Origin: a virus
Reading direction: 5' to 3' (one strand)
DNA: 42,459 bases
IMG/VR virus record: IMGVR_UViG_3300038825_000808
Span: 1-42,459 of that record
A program made the translations under genes and the position numbers. Positions 18,331 through 27,254 of this stretch are shown piece by piece; the first letter of the stretch is position 1, and each line of letters starts with the position of its first letter. Below the pieces are notes generated by a model. It was given only the letters and a program-made list of their open reading frames with translations. It was not told the DNA's origin and ran no database searches.

Positions 18331-19703
18331 AATTCTGCACTCGCTTTGTAATTACAGTAATAATCTCCTTTTGCAACTGAAGAACCAGATGAATTAAGAA
18401 TATTAAAACCTCGTTCATCTATTTGATATGCTGTTGCAGTAACTGAAGCATTACTTGGACCATTAACTTTTCCACTATTACCAGCATAATCAAAAGTTGT
18501 TACAGTTGGTTCTGTTCTCATTCTAGTAGGGAAACTTACGTGCCAAAATGGGCTATTATTATCTGTAAAATTACCATTTCTTATTGCAATAGAACCTTCG
18601 ATTGTATTTGCTGTACCTGGTGCAACTGATAAAGCATAAGATTTATTGAAGTATCTTTCACATAATTGTATTTGTTCTGTATACTGTATGTGTTCAAAAT
18701 CTGATGCTGTGCTTCCAGCTTCTACTTGCACTCCTGTTAAATACCAAGTTGCACTACCAGTTCCAACCACACTTGTTGCTCCAGTAGCACTAAAAAATTC
18801 TCCTGCTGCCCATGCACCTGCTGTTCCAGATTTAGTTGAGCCAACACCTAAACCAAATCTTACTATTAATCCATGACTAGCATCAGTAGCCCAAGTTCCT
18901 GTTGTATCTCCTGCAACTGTAACTGTTTTTCTTTCCCAAGTATCTGCTGAAGAAATGGTATATGTAAATGGATAATATCTAGTTCCAGCATTACCTATTG
19001 CACCACCAAATGTTCCAGTTAAAGAGCTTCTTGTCCAAAATGATAATGTAAATGTTCTTGCACTAGATGTTCCTAAATTTAAAACAGCAGCATTGTAACC
19101 TTCAATAGCTTGAGTAATCATAAAGTAATCAGATGCTCCAATTGATACTGCTGATGCTGTAACAAATTTTAATGAGTTTACAAATCCTTCTCCACTAGGA
19201 GTGTCTGTATCTTGTGTAATTGTAAATTTATCTGCTTGTGAACTTTGATAAACAAATCTATCTACTGTATAATCATTGTCTACATCACTTGCAAATCCTC
19301 TTTGATTAATTCTCATATCACCATTTATAATTAAATTTCTTCCTTTCGGATTAGCTAGTTTAGCATCTGTAATAGAACCATCTGCAATTCTAGCTATATT
19401 TAATGTGCCTGATGTAATGTTGTCTGCATTAATGGCTGCAGCTTGAAATGTATCAAATGCTACAACCTCTACTACATCATTTGCTGCAAGTGCACTAGCA
19501 AACACTACACTACTACCAGAAGTAGCTGTAACATCTGTACCCACTACTTGCTTTACACCATTCAAATATACATCTGCTTGTCCTTCTGTATATGCTAATG
19601 TTCTACTATTATCATCTGCACCACTTACAGTTGTAGGTGTACCACTAATGGTAAATACATATCTAATATTTACTGAGTCTTGTAGTGTTCCTGCTATACT
19701 CAT
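18327..19703 (-). CDS. Tail fibre / receptor-binding protein with jelly-roll domain
   Basis: In the 458-aa protein, an N-terminal beta domain (1-95) with ADVYLNGVKQVVGTDVTA matches common phage fibre-head modules. A short stalk (INADNITSGTLNIARIADGS, about 92-115) leads to a motif NLIINGDMRINQRG (about 120-135) that opens a carbohydrate-binding-like jelly-roll (about 125-340, with FTLSFWTRSSL and TWYLTGVQVEAGS). A variable C-terminal domain follows from about 360. This is the strongest receptor-binding candidate in the window. Start ATG 19703 abuts the stop of the 51-aa gene, whose last codons AGG AAA provide the ribosome site. Confidence 0.8.
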   Translation of the reverse strand: MSIAGTLQDSVNIRYVFTISGTPTTVSGADDNSRTLAYTEGQADVYLNGVKQVVGTDVTATSGSSVVFASALAANDVVEVVAFDTFQAAAINADNITSGTLNIARIADGSITDAKLANPKGRNLIINGDMRINQRGFASDVDNDYTVDRFVYQSSQADKFTITQDTDTPSGEGFVNSLKFVTASAVSIGASDYFMITQAIEGYNAAVLNLGTSSARTFTLSFWTRSSLTGTFGGAIGNAGTRYYPFTYTISSADTWERKTVTVAGDTTGTWATDASHGLIVRFGLGVGSTKSGTAGAWAAGEFFSATGATSVVGTGSATWYLTGVQVEAGSTASDFEHIQYTEQIQLCERYFNKSYALSVAPGTANTIEGSIAIRNGNFTDNNSPFWHVSFPTRMRTEPTVTTFDYAGNSGKVNGPSNASVTATAYQIDERGFNILNSSGSSVAKGDYYCNYKASAEL

Positions 19704-19859
19704 TTATTTCCTCTTACGTTTTTTATTTTTCTTACTATTAGGAAATCCTGCTTTCATATTTGCATATGCTTTTGCAGAGATTGTAGAATTCTTTTTACTT
19801 CTACTTGTTCCTGCTTTCTTTCTTTTATTTATATTTGCATATAAACCTGGTTTTGCCAT
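19704..19859 (-). CDS. 51-aa basic phage protein (PGLYANINKRKKAG)
   Basis: ATG at 19859 and TAA at 19706-19704 bound a 51-codon frame that fits exactly between its neighbours. The product starts MAKPGLYANINKRKKAGTSR, contains ISAKAYANMKAGFP and ends in a Lys/Arg tail (KKNKKRKRK). I recall short 'PGLYANI..kRkr..aG' proteins in many phages of several morphologies, of unknown function. The high positive charge suggests nucleic-acid or capsid contact. Confidence 0.75.
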   Translation of the reverse strand: MAKPGLYANINKRKKAGTSRSKKNSTISAKAYANMKAGFPNSKKNKKRKRK

Positions 19860-19867
19860 GTTAACTC

Positions 19868-20269
19868 CTATAATGCAAAGATTTTGTTACTACCAGAATC
19901 AAATACTATATCTACGTCTGCTCCGTTTGATGTAAAAGGTAATCCTGTACCTGTATCAATGTATGCAATCAAATCACTTGTAGATGCTGAACCTGAGTCT
20001 TTGTAGATAACTAATGCTTCAATACTTGTGCCTGCTGTTGGTGTAGTGAATGTAGCATCTGCTGCATCAAACACACCTGATGTTACAGTTTTACTTCCTA
20101 GTGCTACTGGTGTACCCAACACTCCTGATAAATCACTGTAGTGTTCATGTGATGCACTATATGTATATGTTCCTGTATCTACTAAAGCAATCTTAATTGT
20201 ATCTGATGACATATTAATAGCACCAGATAAAAATGCTTCTTTTGCTTTTGGGTATATTGCGTTTGCCAT
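19868..20269 (-). CDS. Phage structural protein (133 aa)
   Basis: The N-terminus MANAIYPKAKEAFLSGAIN, followed by IKIALVDTGTYTYSASHEHYSDL and a beta-rich C-terminus, matches a small conserved phage protein I recall from marine phages next to tail genes, without assigned function. It is compact, soluble and beta-rich. An AGGAGG site precedes the ATG at 20269. Place between adaptor and fibre genes suggests a tail or fibre component. Confidence 0.7.
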   Translation of the reverse strand: MANAIYPKAKEAFLSGAINMSSDTIKIALVDTGTYTYSASHEHYSDLSGVLGTPVALGSKTVTSGVFDAADATFTTPTAGTSIEALVIYKDSGSASTSDLIAYIDTGTGLPFTSNGADVDIVFDSGSNKIFAL

Positions 20270-20277
20270 GTTTCCTC

Positions 20278-21039
20278 CTATTGTAACTTCATGGTTATAT
20301 TCACGAGTTTGTTTATTTCGTCTTGCTTAGCAAAACTTGCTAACAGCAACTGTGCTGTTGTTAAATATTGTGCTGCTCTTTGAGCATCATTCATATGCAT
20401 TCCCCAGAACATTGCTGCTGTATAAGTAATCAATGCCTGTGGATAGCTCTTTGTTATACTATTCTTATCACTATCAGATTGTAAATCTGCAGGAAATAAA
20501 CCTAGCATAAGCCTTATTTTATTGTCTTGTTCTGAGCTACCAGGTCTAGGGTATATATGAAATGCGTTGTTTACTCTGTATCCTTGTTGAGGTATACCTG
20601 TATAATCTGCACGAGTAGCTCCTGATGTGTTGTAACTTACACCAAATTTAATAGTGTCTGATGAGTAATCAAATGTAGGTCTACCATATTTGATACTTGG
20701 AGTGTAGTTACCTGCTTCATTAAAATCTATAGGACTTCTTAAATGTATAGGATAGTAAACATCATCACTACCTGATACATCTATATAATATGCATCTAGT
20801 ATTACTTTTGTTCTGTTAGGTAAGTTATATTCATCTGTCTTTGCAGATACTTCTCCACTTGTAATTGTATGTGTATATACAAACTCATCATATACTGATT
20901 GCACAGTATTACCAAATAGCTCTACTGCTATGTTGATTAAGTCATTTATAACATCATCTATACCACTAAAGTTTCTACCTATTATACTTTTTACTTTAGT
21001 ACGTATATTACTTCTATCATAGTTTAATTCACTTCTCAT
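20278..21039 (-). CDS. Head-tail adaptor / tail tubular A-like protein
   Basis: The 253-aa protein has an N-terminal helical part with IIGRNFSGIDDVINDLINIAVE and a central beta portion (YYIDVSGSDDVYYPIHLRSP, then FHIYPRPGSS). A C-terminal helical segment (ALITYTAAMFWGMHMNDAQRAAQYLTTAQ) ends in a basic tail. The 'p..g..f.iyP.P' signature with terminal helices recurs in podovirus head-to-tail adaptors with the T7 gp11 role. Position two genes after the capsid and decoration genes agrees. Confidence 0.65.
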   Translation of the reverse strand: MRSELNYDRSNIRTKVKSIIGRNFSGIDDVINDLINIAVELFGNTVQSVYDEFVYTHTITSGEVSAKTDEYNLPNRTKVILDAYYIDVSGSDDVYYPIHLRSPIDFNEAGNYTPSIKYGRPTFDYSSDTIKFGVSYNTSGATRADYTGIPQQGYRVNNAFHIYPRPGSSEQDNKIRLMLGLFPADLQSDSDKNSITKSYPQALITYTAAMFWGMHMNDAQRAAQYLTTAQLLLASFAKQDEINKLVNITMKLQ

Positions 21040-21512
21040 TTGCCACCATTCTTCTCAACCCAGTCTTTACCTACTTTTTCTGCACCAGGTACGAGATGAT
21101 TATTTGTATTTCTAACTTCTTCTCTTACGTCTCTACTTGCTCCTATATTATAGTCACTGAGACTGCCTATGTTCATATACTTAGTTTCAAATATTATATG
21201 GTCTGCTACACGTTGACATAGGGCATACCCCATGTAGCTAAACACTTTTGCTTTACCTGTAAATCCAGCTCTTGTAGCACTGGACAGTTTAGTAAATACT
21301 AACTGATACCAAGAGTTATCTTGCTCAGTCCAGGATTTAATAAACTGCATCAATTCAGAGTTAGGTTCTGCTAATAGGTATAACAGTTCTAGTTCTAAGT
21401 CTGTTGATGTATGACAGTTAAACGTAGGACCAGAGGACAAGACTCTAATCAGCTTGCCCTCTTTGTCCAAAGGGTTAAAGTGTACTCTATTTAAGTGCAC
21501 TCTATACCACAT
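21036..21512 (-). CDS. Unknown protein between decoration and adaptor genes (158 aa)
   Basis: The 158-aa soluble protein is helical, with an acidic patch ELELLYLLAEPNSELMQF and a C-terminal basic GKDWVEKNGGK. No family is recognised. It overlaps the adaptor start by 4 nt (ATGA) and starts 1 nt after the 135-aa gene. Phages usually place head-completion or connector proteins here, so that is the contextual guess. Confidence 0.6.
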   Translation of the reverse strand: MWYRVHLNRVHFNPLDKEGKLIRVLSSGPTFNCHTSTDLELELLYLLAEPNSELMQFIKSWTEQDNSWYQLVFTKLSSATRAGFTGKAKVFSYMGYALCQRVADHIIFETKYMNIGSLSDYNIGASRDVREEVRNTNNHLVPGAEKVGKDWVEKNGGK

Positions 21513-21920
21513 TTAGGCAACTCCATTACCGTCAGGAATTAACTCGTAATATACAAGATAATATCCGTCACCAGCTGTTGAGCCACCAGCACCTTGTACT
21601 TTTCTTTCAAAGTGTAAGATGTCAGTGTCAGCTACAAAGAAGGGAGTTAAAGCCGCTTCTATTGTAACACCAGCTGCTGTAGTATTTGGAACTGTCAATG
21701 TTACTTTCTCAGCTCTAGATACACTACCTACTGTGTCAGTATAATCTAATGATACTACTGGGTCAGTAGACGTAGCTACAACTGCAGTTTGAACGATAAA
21801 TTCAAATCTATGGATAACCATAGGATGATTCACCTTGAAGGTAAAATCATCACCAGCTGTTCCATCAAGGTCAGCTGATACTGGAATTATCATAGCGTTT
21901 ACTTTACTATTAAAAGCCAT
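21513..21920 (-). CDS. Putative capsid decoration protein
   Basis: The 135-aa all-beta protein (VNAMIIPVSADLDG, FTFKVNHPMVIHRFEFIVQ, AEKVTLTVPN, YYLVYYELIPDG) immediately follows the major capsid gene. Small beta-sandwich proteins in this place commonly cement or decorate the head. The identification rests on place and composition. The ATG at 21920 is preceded by a strong AGGAGG site. Confidence 0.6.
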   Translation of the reverse strand: MAFNSKVNAMIIPVSADLDGTAGDDFTFKVNHPMVIHRFEFIVQTAVVATSTDPVVSLDYTDTVGSVSRAEKVTLTVPNTTAAGVTIEAALTPFFVADTDILHFERKVQGAGGSTAGDGYYLVYYELIPDGNGVA

Positions 21921-21933
21921 TGTTATTTACCTC

Positions 21934-22878
21934 CTAGTCGTTAGAATGAATTCTAACTAAGTGATACTCATTGTCAGTTGAATTAGTCCAAACTTTTTTG
22001 AACCCTGTCAATGCGTTCCATGCAATACCTGTGAATCTGTTGAAGTCCCAGTTCTCTACCATAGTAGATTCTGGTTCTACAAGAGCTTCAACTACTGGCT
22101 CAAAGCCACAGACAATTGCTTCACCATTATGTGATGACCCACCGATTGTGTTAGAAAGAACATTGTTCTCTTCTATCATTCTCATTCCAAAGTATTGACC
22201 AATTTCACCATTGATTAAGTTCTCTGGTTGGTCATATTTGTGTAAGTCTATGATTCCGCCTGTTGCTGTGTCTTCAAACAGCTTAGCCATTGCAAATGGT
22301 GAGAAGATTCCTAAATAAGAATTTCCATCCCATTTTGGTACATTATCAGTTTTAAGATTTCTGATTATGTCTCTGATGTGGGCTGCTGTAATAGCTGCTC
22401 CAGCACTTGTGCTCACAGTACCATCTTTGTCTAATGTTCCTGCTGAGCTTGAAGTTGGTGTGTAGAATACATCTGAGTTCTGGAACTCTGTACCAGCAAC
22501 CTGGTCCATAGATTCAGCTACGTTCATAGCTAATATCTTTTTAAGAGTTTCATCTACAGAATATTCTGCTAATGTTTGTGATTTTTTAGTGTATGATACA
22601 CCATTACCATACTCTGCTACAGTTACCTGTACAAAACCTACGTTAGGTTTATTCATAGGCAATGATTGAAGTTCTGAAATAGTACCAGTAGCTTTTGTTA
22701 ACTTCTGATATTTTTCAATTTCAATTGTTGAGCCTTTGTTTCTACCAAATGCTTGAATTGGTTTTGCCAAGTTTCTGAATTGCATCATGTTTCCTGCAAC
22801 GAATCTGATGTCACTGTCCATTTTTAATTTGGCAAGTCTGTCGGATTCATTAAGAAAACTTACTGCTCCTTGTGGCAT
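21934..22878 (-). CDS. Major capsid protein, N4-gp56-like
   Basis: The 314-aa HK97-fold major capsid candidate has an N-terminal helix (LNESDRLAKLKMDSDIRFVAG), GSTIEIEKYQKL, the stretch VTVAEYGNGVSYTKKSQTLA, and YLGIFSPFAMAKLFED, followed by the C-terminal GEAIVCGFEPVVEALVEPE domain. The 'v.v.eyg.gv.yT......' strand and the later 'g...vfG..A.' type strand match the N4-gp56 capsid family as I remember it. It follows the scaffold and has a strong AGGAGG site before the ATG at 22878. A palindrome GTTAGAAT-GA-ATTCTAAC lies in its last codons (21940-21957). Confidence 0.85.
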   Translation of the reverse strand: MPQGAVSFLNESDRLAKLKMDSDIRFVAGNMMQFRNLAKPIQAFGRNKGSTIEIEKYQKLTKATGTISELQSLPMNKPNVGFVQVTVAEYGNGVSYTKKSQTLAEYSVDETLKKILAMNVAESMDQVAGTEFQNSDVFYTPTSSSAGTLDKDGTVSTSAGAAITAAHIRDIIRNLKTDNVPKWDGNSYLGIFSPFAMAKLFEDTATGGIIDLHKYDQPENLINGEIGQYFGMRMIEENNVLSNTIGGSSHNGEAIVCGFEPVVEALVEPESTMVENWDFNRFTGIAWNALTGFKKVWTNSTDNEYHLVRIHSND

Positions 22879-22897
22879 AACTTATTCCTCCTAGTTA

Positions 22898-23422
22898 TTA
22901 ATTTAAGGTTTCTTTTCTTTTTACAGTAGCTTGTTGACGATATCTCTTGAGCATGAAGTCAAAATAGTCTTGGTCATCCCCTAGAGGAGCATCGTTTTCA
23001 GGCTCCAGTTTGTTAATTGGATTACTGGGAGTTCTACCAGTTGTTTCCATATTCCCTTGTGGGGAAACTTCTTTCTTCTCTGCTTCAGCATCCTTCTTGT
23101 CCTCAGACTCAGGCTTCTTAATAGCTTCAAATTTACTTACAGTAGACTTGAATCGTTCCTCTACAGGCTGAGCTTGGTCACTCGCAAGAAGTAAAGCATC
23201 AAAGACTTCTCTGTCTAAATCAGCTAGACCATCTGTATGTTTTGCATATAGTCTATCTGCCTTAGCCATGTTTGCAGTATACTGAGCCATCTCTTCGTTA
23301 GACATCTCATTAACAGATTTCCCACCTGGTAGCAACTGTTCAGCTGCATCCTTTGGTTTTATTTGGATTCTGTCATCAGTTTGCTCTTCAACTGCGTTAT
23401 TCTGTGTCGTTTCTTCTGACAT
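22898..23422 (-). CDS. Capsid scaffolding protein
   Basis: The 174-aa protein is very acidic and charged (Glu/Asp/Lys/Gln-rich), with a predicted helical core. A short C-terminal basic helix DYFDFMLKRYRQQATVKRK resembles the coat-binding end of podovirus scaffolds such as those of P22 and T7. The place between portal and major capsid genes is canonical. The ATG at 23422 overlaps the portal end by 26 nt and is served by GGAGGT inside the portal gene. Confidence 0.8.
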   Translation of the reverse strand: MSEETTQNNAVEEQTDDRIQIKPKDAAEQLLPGGKSVNEMSNEEMAQYTANMAKADRLYAKHTDGLADLDREVFDALLLASDQAQPVEERFKSTVSKFEAIKKPESEDKKDAEAEKKEVSPQGNMETTGRTPSNPINKLEPENDAPLGDDQDYFDFMLKRYRQQATVKRKETLN

Positions 23423-25109
23423 TGTTTAATACCTCCATAAGTTGTTCTGGTGTTTGAGGTTGAGCGGGTGAGGCTCCCTCTGCACCCGTTGGCATTGCAC
23501 CAGGTCCACCCTGACCCTTAAGCATATCCATGTTTATGATATCCTCTGGATTTTCATCAAAGGATTCAAATATTCTCTGTACGAATTTGACTGGGTCTAA
23601 TGCCTGGGCAACTTGAGGCATATTACCAATTACGTTGATAATTTGCATCAACTTCTGAAAATTAGTCATCTTCAGAACTTTGCCAGAGATACCCTTGACT
23701 GTTAGTGTTGAATCTTTTATAGCATTTATACGCTCATTAAAACTCATTACCTTCAGTACGTCTAATGCTTCTGAATCTTCAAGGGATTTGCTGTAGTCAA
23801 AATGAGATACATCATTCATGTAAATTAATTCTGTGTGTAGAATTAATTCTAGAGTAGGTTCTATAATAGCCCTCTCTATCTCATTAGCTATATCTGCAAA
23901 GAAACCAGATGTTTCTTGAGATTTCTGACTTATTTCAGAAGCTGTTGGTCTGCCTTTACTAGTTGGTTGTCCTTGAAAGAACTCGTTTTGGAACGACCTA
24001 TTTTGTATAAGTCTATCAAGTACAAATAAAAGGTTTGTAGCATTGGGATTAACCGAGTTATTATAAACTTGGTTTATAGTTCCAGTTGACGTTACAGGAT
24101 ATAACCTACCTGGTACGACCGAGCCAAACAAGTGAGCTTTACCTGATTCTATATTATTGGTTACTACTTCGTATACACCTAAAGTATTCAGAGTAAAAGC
24201 GTCAAGTAACAGGTTCATTGATTCAACATAAGAACTTAACAAAGACCTAAGCTTTGTTATGTACCCTCTACCATATCTACCTTTCAGTACCTTCATAGGA
24301 AATCCTACTATGTAAGGGAACTGACCTTTTGGTAAGATATTCTTACCGTAATAGACGACATGTTCTTTATTAGCTATAATAAAGTGCACATGCTCATCTA
24401 GCATTTTTCCTTTTTCATCTGTTAAACACTTACTATATACATAGTCTAATGATACTGTAGGTCTGTGACTATAGTCATCATCAGTGTGCTTATACAGGTT
24501 TCGCATAACTTTTTCACCGTTTTTCCAACCGTTTACTTCAGCCATGCTTATAAAATCACCTACATCAACCTCTTTCTTTTCTATAATATACATGTTACCC
24601 ACAGGGTCTAAACGCATATTCATAGGGTCAATGTTGTTTATTTCTGTTTTTCCTACTATACTGTCTGTTGTACCATACTCACCACTATCTGGGTCATAAG
24701 TAGGATAGCTTTCAGACTTATAGTTGTAATTTACTTTTGTTATATATGGGCTTGTAAGTAAAGCCATTTTCAATGCATCACCAAAAATCATAGGAAACTT
24801 GTTAGTTTTTAACACAGCTTCTACGAGTTTTGATAATCCAGCTTTTACAGCTGGGTTAGGATGTTCTATTGTAAAGTATTTATTGTCACTAGACATTAAT
24901 ATTCTAACAAAGAAGTTAGTCATTCTAACTATCAAGTTATCTACTATAGGGTCTTTTATCTTAGTTTGCCAGGATAGTTTGTTTTCAAACTGGTATTCAT
25001 CCATGTAAAACTTTAAGTTTTCTTGCCAGTCTTTTCTAACAGCAACAAACCCTTCTTCAGCTTCCTTGTCTATAAAGTTATAATACTTTATTATGTCTGA
25101 TTCTTTCAT
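23397..25109 (-). CDS. Portal protein
   Basis: I chose ATG 25109 (product begins MKESDIIKYY, 570 aa) because GGAGAG lies 4 nt upstream; a TTG at 25133 would add 8 residues without a good site. The helical wing opens the protein. The central part includes NNIDPMNMRLDP (phage portal core) and FPYIVGFPMKVLKGRYGRGY. A long Ala/Gln helix follows, with GQPTSKGRPTASEISQ typical of podovirus portals, then a C-terminal barrel and a Gly/Pro/Gln tail. It forms the dodecameric DNA channel and motor dock. The start overlaps the large-terminase end by 32 nt. Confidence 0.85.
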   Translation of the reverse strand: MKESDIIKYYNFIDKEAEEGFVAVRKDWQENLKFYMDEYQFENKLSWQTKIKDPIVDNLIVRMTNFFVRILMSSDNKYFTIEHPNPAVKAGLSKLVEAVLKTNKFPMIFGDALKMALLTSPYITKVNYNYKSESYPTYDPDSGEYGTTDSIVGKTEINNIDPMNMRLDPVGNMYIIEKKEVDVGDFISMAEVNGWKNGEKVMRNLYKHTDDDYSHRPTVSLDYVYSKCLTDEKGKMLDEHVHFIIANKEHVVYYGKNILPKGQFPYIVGFPMKVLKGRYGRGYITKLRSLLSSYVESMNLLLDAFTLNTLGVYEVVTNNIESGKAHLFGSVVPGRLYPVTSTGTINQVYNNSVNPNATNLLFVLDRLIQNRSFQNEFFQGQPTSKGRPTASEISQKSQETSGFFADIANEIERAIIEPTLELILHTELIYMNDVSHFDYSKSLEDSEALDVLKVMSFNERINAIKDSTLTVKGISGKVLKMTNFQKLMQIINVIGNMPQVAQALDPVKFVQRIFESFDENPEDIINMDMLKGQGGPGAMPTGAEGASPAQPQTPEQLMEVLNNVRRNDTE

Positions 25110-26610
25110 TATTCTCTCCAAACTGTAATCCAAAATATGTAGGCTCTTTTGGAGCTGCTACTTGTTGATTCATCAGTTTCTTAGATACATAGAAACATCC
25201 TAGTTTAAATGCATCTGATACGTGCTCGTAGTAATTATCTTTTCTAGGTTGACCTGTTTGCTCGTGTCTTGTATATCCTGCTAAACATTGCATAAGTAAA
25301 CTACAATGTTTAGAATCAAACCTAAGCATAGGCTCACCTTTTGTAAATTTTTTTAACTCATCATTAACTTGTGCGTGTGACATATCTCTTTTAACATATA
25401 TTGTATCTGCTTTTAATTTTTTATTAAGAAATATATCCAGAGCACTGTTAACAGATACATCATATTTTCTATTAGCATCATGTGGGAGTATATCCATCTT
25501 CTCAACAACTTTAGGTAATACTTCATTGCAATAACTGTCCACCTCATCTATAAAATCTGTAAGCTGTGTATTGTGTCCCATCATGCTGAATAATACATTC
25601 TTTCTACCATGTTTGTCAATTTGAAATCCTACACATGCAGGTCTAACAAACCCCATATCCCAACTTCTCCACAAAGTTCTTAATGGGTCATACTGGTCAA
25701 CTAAATCATCTACAGCATGTTGTTCACAAAAATCAGGATAAACTAATGCACCCTTTGGTTGTAACTGAAACTTACCACCTTCACTAAATCTCCAGTGCAT
25801 AGCTGATTCTGTAAATCTTTTCTTGTATCTTTCTATCTCTTCTTTTTCTAGAGATAGATTGTCATATACATCTATAAAGTGAAACGAAGTATCTTCATCT
25901 TCTTCGTTTCTACCAAAAATATCTTGTACTATGTAGTTGCTGGTAGCATCTTCTACAATAAAACTCATGACCATTTTACCAGACTTTCTTAATAATCTAG
26001 CAAGAATCTCATCATGCATAGTGTGTGATGGACACTCATCAAACCAACAATAATCAATACCAGACGCTTGTAGGTTTTGTGTTTTCATTTCAGCAGATTT
26101 AAATTCTAGGATTGTACCGTCCCAGAATTTTACAAAATCAATACATCTATTTTTACCCCAGGCTACTTTGCCTCCACGTTTTTCTATACTCTCTATAGAG
26201 GGCAGTAGTCCTATGTCATTGGGCGTATCAGTTGAGAACAAGTGGACCTGACTTGAGGTTCTTTGAATGTCAAATGAAGGACTAAATGCCCAGATAATTC
26301 TATTACCATATTTAGGTTTTTCTATAGTATAGTTAGGGTGCCAACCTATGACGTTGTAAGCCGTCTTAGCAGCACAACAATAAGACTTACCAGAACTATT
26401 ATTGCCATGTACATACACACTAAAATGGTTATCGTCCACAATAGGCTTTTGTGCAGGATACGGTTTAAAAAAGAATAGATTCCCGTACCAGTATTGTAAC
26501 TCTGCTTTAACTTTCTTATCAAGGTTAGCAAATTCCTCAGATGTCATGTTGTGAATCTTATGCCACAACGCTAACATCTTTTCATCTTTGTACCACCAGT
26601 CTCTTATCAT
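25078..26610 (-). CDS. terL: Terminase large subunit
   Basis: This packaging motor has an ATPase and a nuclease domain. Counted from a possible TTG start at 26640, Walker A is GNNSSGKS (residues 79-86). Walker B is IDYCWFDE (195-202), with the catalytic Glu after Asp. The C-terminal RNase H-fold nuclease shows an acidic SWDMGFVRP near 326 and VSDAFKLG near 475. I place the start at ATG 26610 (product begins MIRDWWYKDE, 510 aa), weakly supported by GGAA upstream; TTG 26640 would add ten residues and has no better site. Length is usual for TerL. Its end overlaps the portal start. Confidence 0.93.
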   Translation of the reverse strand: MIRDWWYKDEKMLALWHKIHNMTSEEFANLDKKVKAELQYWYGNLFFFKPYPAQKPIVDDNHFSVYVHGNNSSGKSYCCAAKTAYNVIGWHPNYTIEKPKYGNRIIWAFSPSFDIQRTSSQVHLFSTDTPNDIGLLPSIESIEKRGGKVAWGKNRCIDFVKFWDGTILEFKSAEMKTQNLQASGIDYCWFDECPSHTMHDEILARLLRKSGKMVMSFIVEDATSNYIVQDIFGRNEEDEDTSFHFIDVYDNLSLEKEEIERYKKRFTESAMHWRFSEGGKFQLQPKGALVYPDFCEQHAVDDLVDQYDPLRTLWRSWDMGFVRPACVGFQIDKHGRKNVLFSMMGHNTQLTDFIDEVDSYCNEVLPKVVEKMDILPHDANRKYDVSVNSALDIFLNKKLKADTIYVKRDMSHAQVNDELKKFTKGEPMLRFDSKHCSLLMQCLAGYTRHEQTGQPRKDNYYEHVSDAFKLGCFYVSKKLMNQQVAAPKEPTYFGLQFGENNERIRHNKVL

Positions 26611-26667
26611 AAAATTCCAAACAGGTTGTTCTGGCTGCAATTCTCATTGCCTGTGCCACAACCCGCT

Positions 26668-26787
26668 TTACTTCTTTTTTGCTTTCATTTGTTTCATTTT
26701 ATTCTTTTTTCTTTCTTGCTGTTTTTTAGCCACGTTACTCATGACTCTACCTAGACTTCCTGATATCATTCTTTTTTTACCTGGCAT
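26668..26787 (-). CDS. 39-aa highly basic mini-protein
   Basis: The ATG at 26787-26785 shares one base with the TAA of the preceding gene (TAATG), and the frame ends at TAA 26670-26668. The product starts MPGKKRMISGSLGRVMSN and ends in a Lys-rich tail (KNKMKQMKAKKK). It is the last of four basic mini-proteins between small and large terminase. No family is recognised. The charge suggests DNA or RNA contact. Confidence 0.6.
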   Translation of the reverse strand: MPGKKRMISGSLGRVMSNVAKKQQERKKNKMKQMKAKKK

Positions 26788-26972
26788 TATTTTTTCTTCC
26801 TTCTGGTATTACCATAAATAATTTTGTCATATCTGCTTTTAGCTGCAGCAGACTTTTTTACGTCAGCTTTCTTTTTAGCTTTACTAGCTACCTTTTGAAA
26901 TGCAGCTTGTCCTGGACCTTTTTTCTTTGGTCTTCCTACTTTACTTCCGTATGTTCCTTTACCCATTGGCAT
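26787..26972 (-). CDS. 61-aa basic mini-protein (MPMGKGTYGSKVGRPKKK)
   Basis: The protein has an AT-hook-like GRPKKK near residues 13-18, a Lys/Ala-rich helix (ASKAKKKADVKKSAAAK) and ends NTRRKKK. I recall very short 'MPMGKGTYGSK.GRP.KK' proteins in many phage genomes without assigned role. AGGAG lies upstream of the ATG at 26972. GRP flanked by basic residues is the core of minor-groove AT-hooks, which would suit an AT-rich genome; that function is inference. Confidence 0.75.
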   Translation of the reverse strand: MPMGKGTYGSKVGRPKKKGPGQAAFQKVASKAKKKADVKKSAAAKSRYDKIIYGNTRRKKK

Positions 26973-26984
26973 AATAATAATCTC

Positions 26985-27254
26985 CTATTTCTTTTTATGT
27001 CTAGCTGCAAACTTACGTGCAGCCTCTACGCTACCAAACCCCCATTTTTTTAGGGCTAGTGCTTTCCTGGTTGGTCTACCCTTGCTATCTTTCATAGGTC
27101 CTTTCATACCAGCAAATCTTGCAGCAAAACTAACACGTCTTGGATTTGTGCCTTTGCTAACAGGAGCTTTTAGATTAGCCCCTTCTTTTCTTTTAAAGTG
27201 GGCTCTACCTGCGGCAGTTAGTCCACCTGTTTTACTTTTGTGTTCTTTTCTCAT
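26985..27254 (-). CDS. 89-aa basic protein, DUF6321-like
   Basis: The ATG at 27254 (MRKEHKSKTGGLTAAGR) has AGAGGG 8 nt upstream; a TTG two codons earlier (27260) is less likely. The pattern GGLTAAGRAHFKRKEGANLKAP, FAARFAGMKGPMKD, then KALALKKWGFGSVEAARKFA is a small phage protein family I recall (DUF6321), of unknown role. It is very rich in Lys/Arg. It overlaps the preceding 58-aa gene by 23 nt. Confidence 0.75.
   Translation of the reverse strand: MRKEHKSKTGGLTAAGRAHFKRKEGANLKAPVSKGTNPRRVSFAARFAGMKGPMKDSKGRPTRKALALKKWGFGSVEAARKFAARHKKK

Noticed and set aside
21940-21957. Palindrome GTTAGAAT-GA-ATTCTAAC as a terminator after the capsid gene
   Set aside because: It lies within the last capsid codons, has a 2-nt centre and no T tract; at most a pause or stability element.
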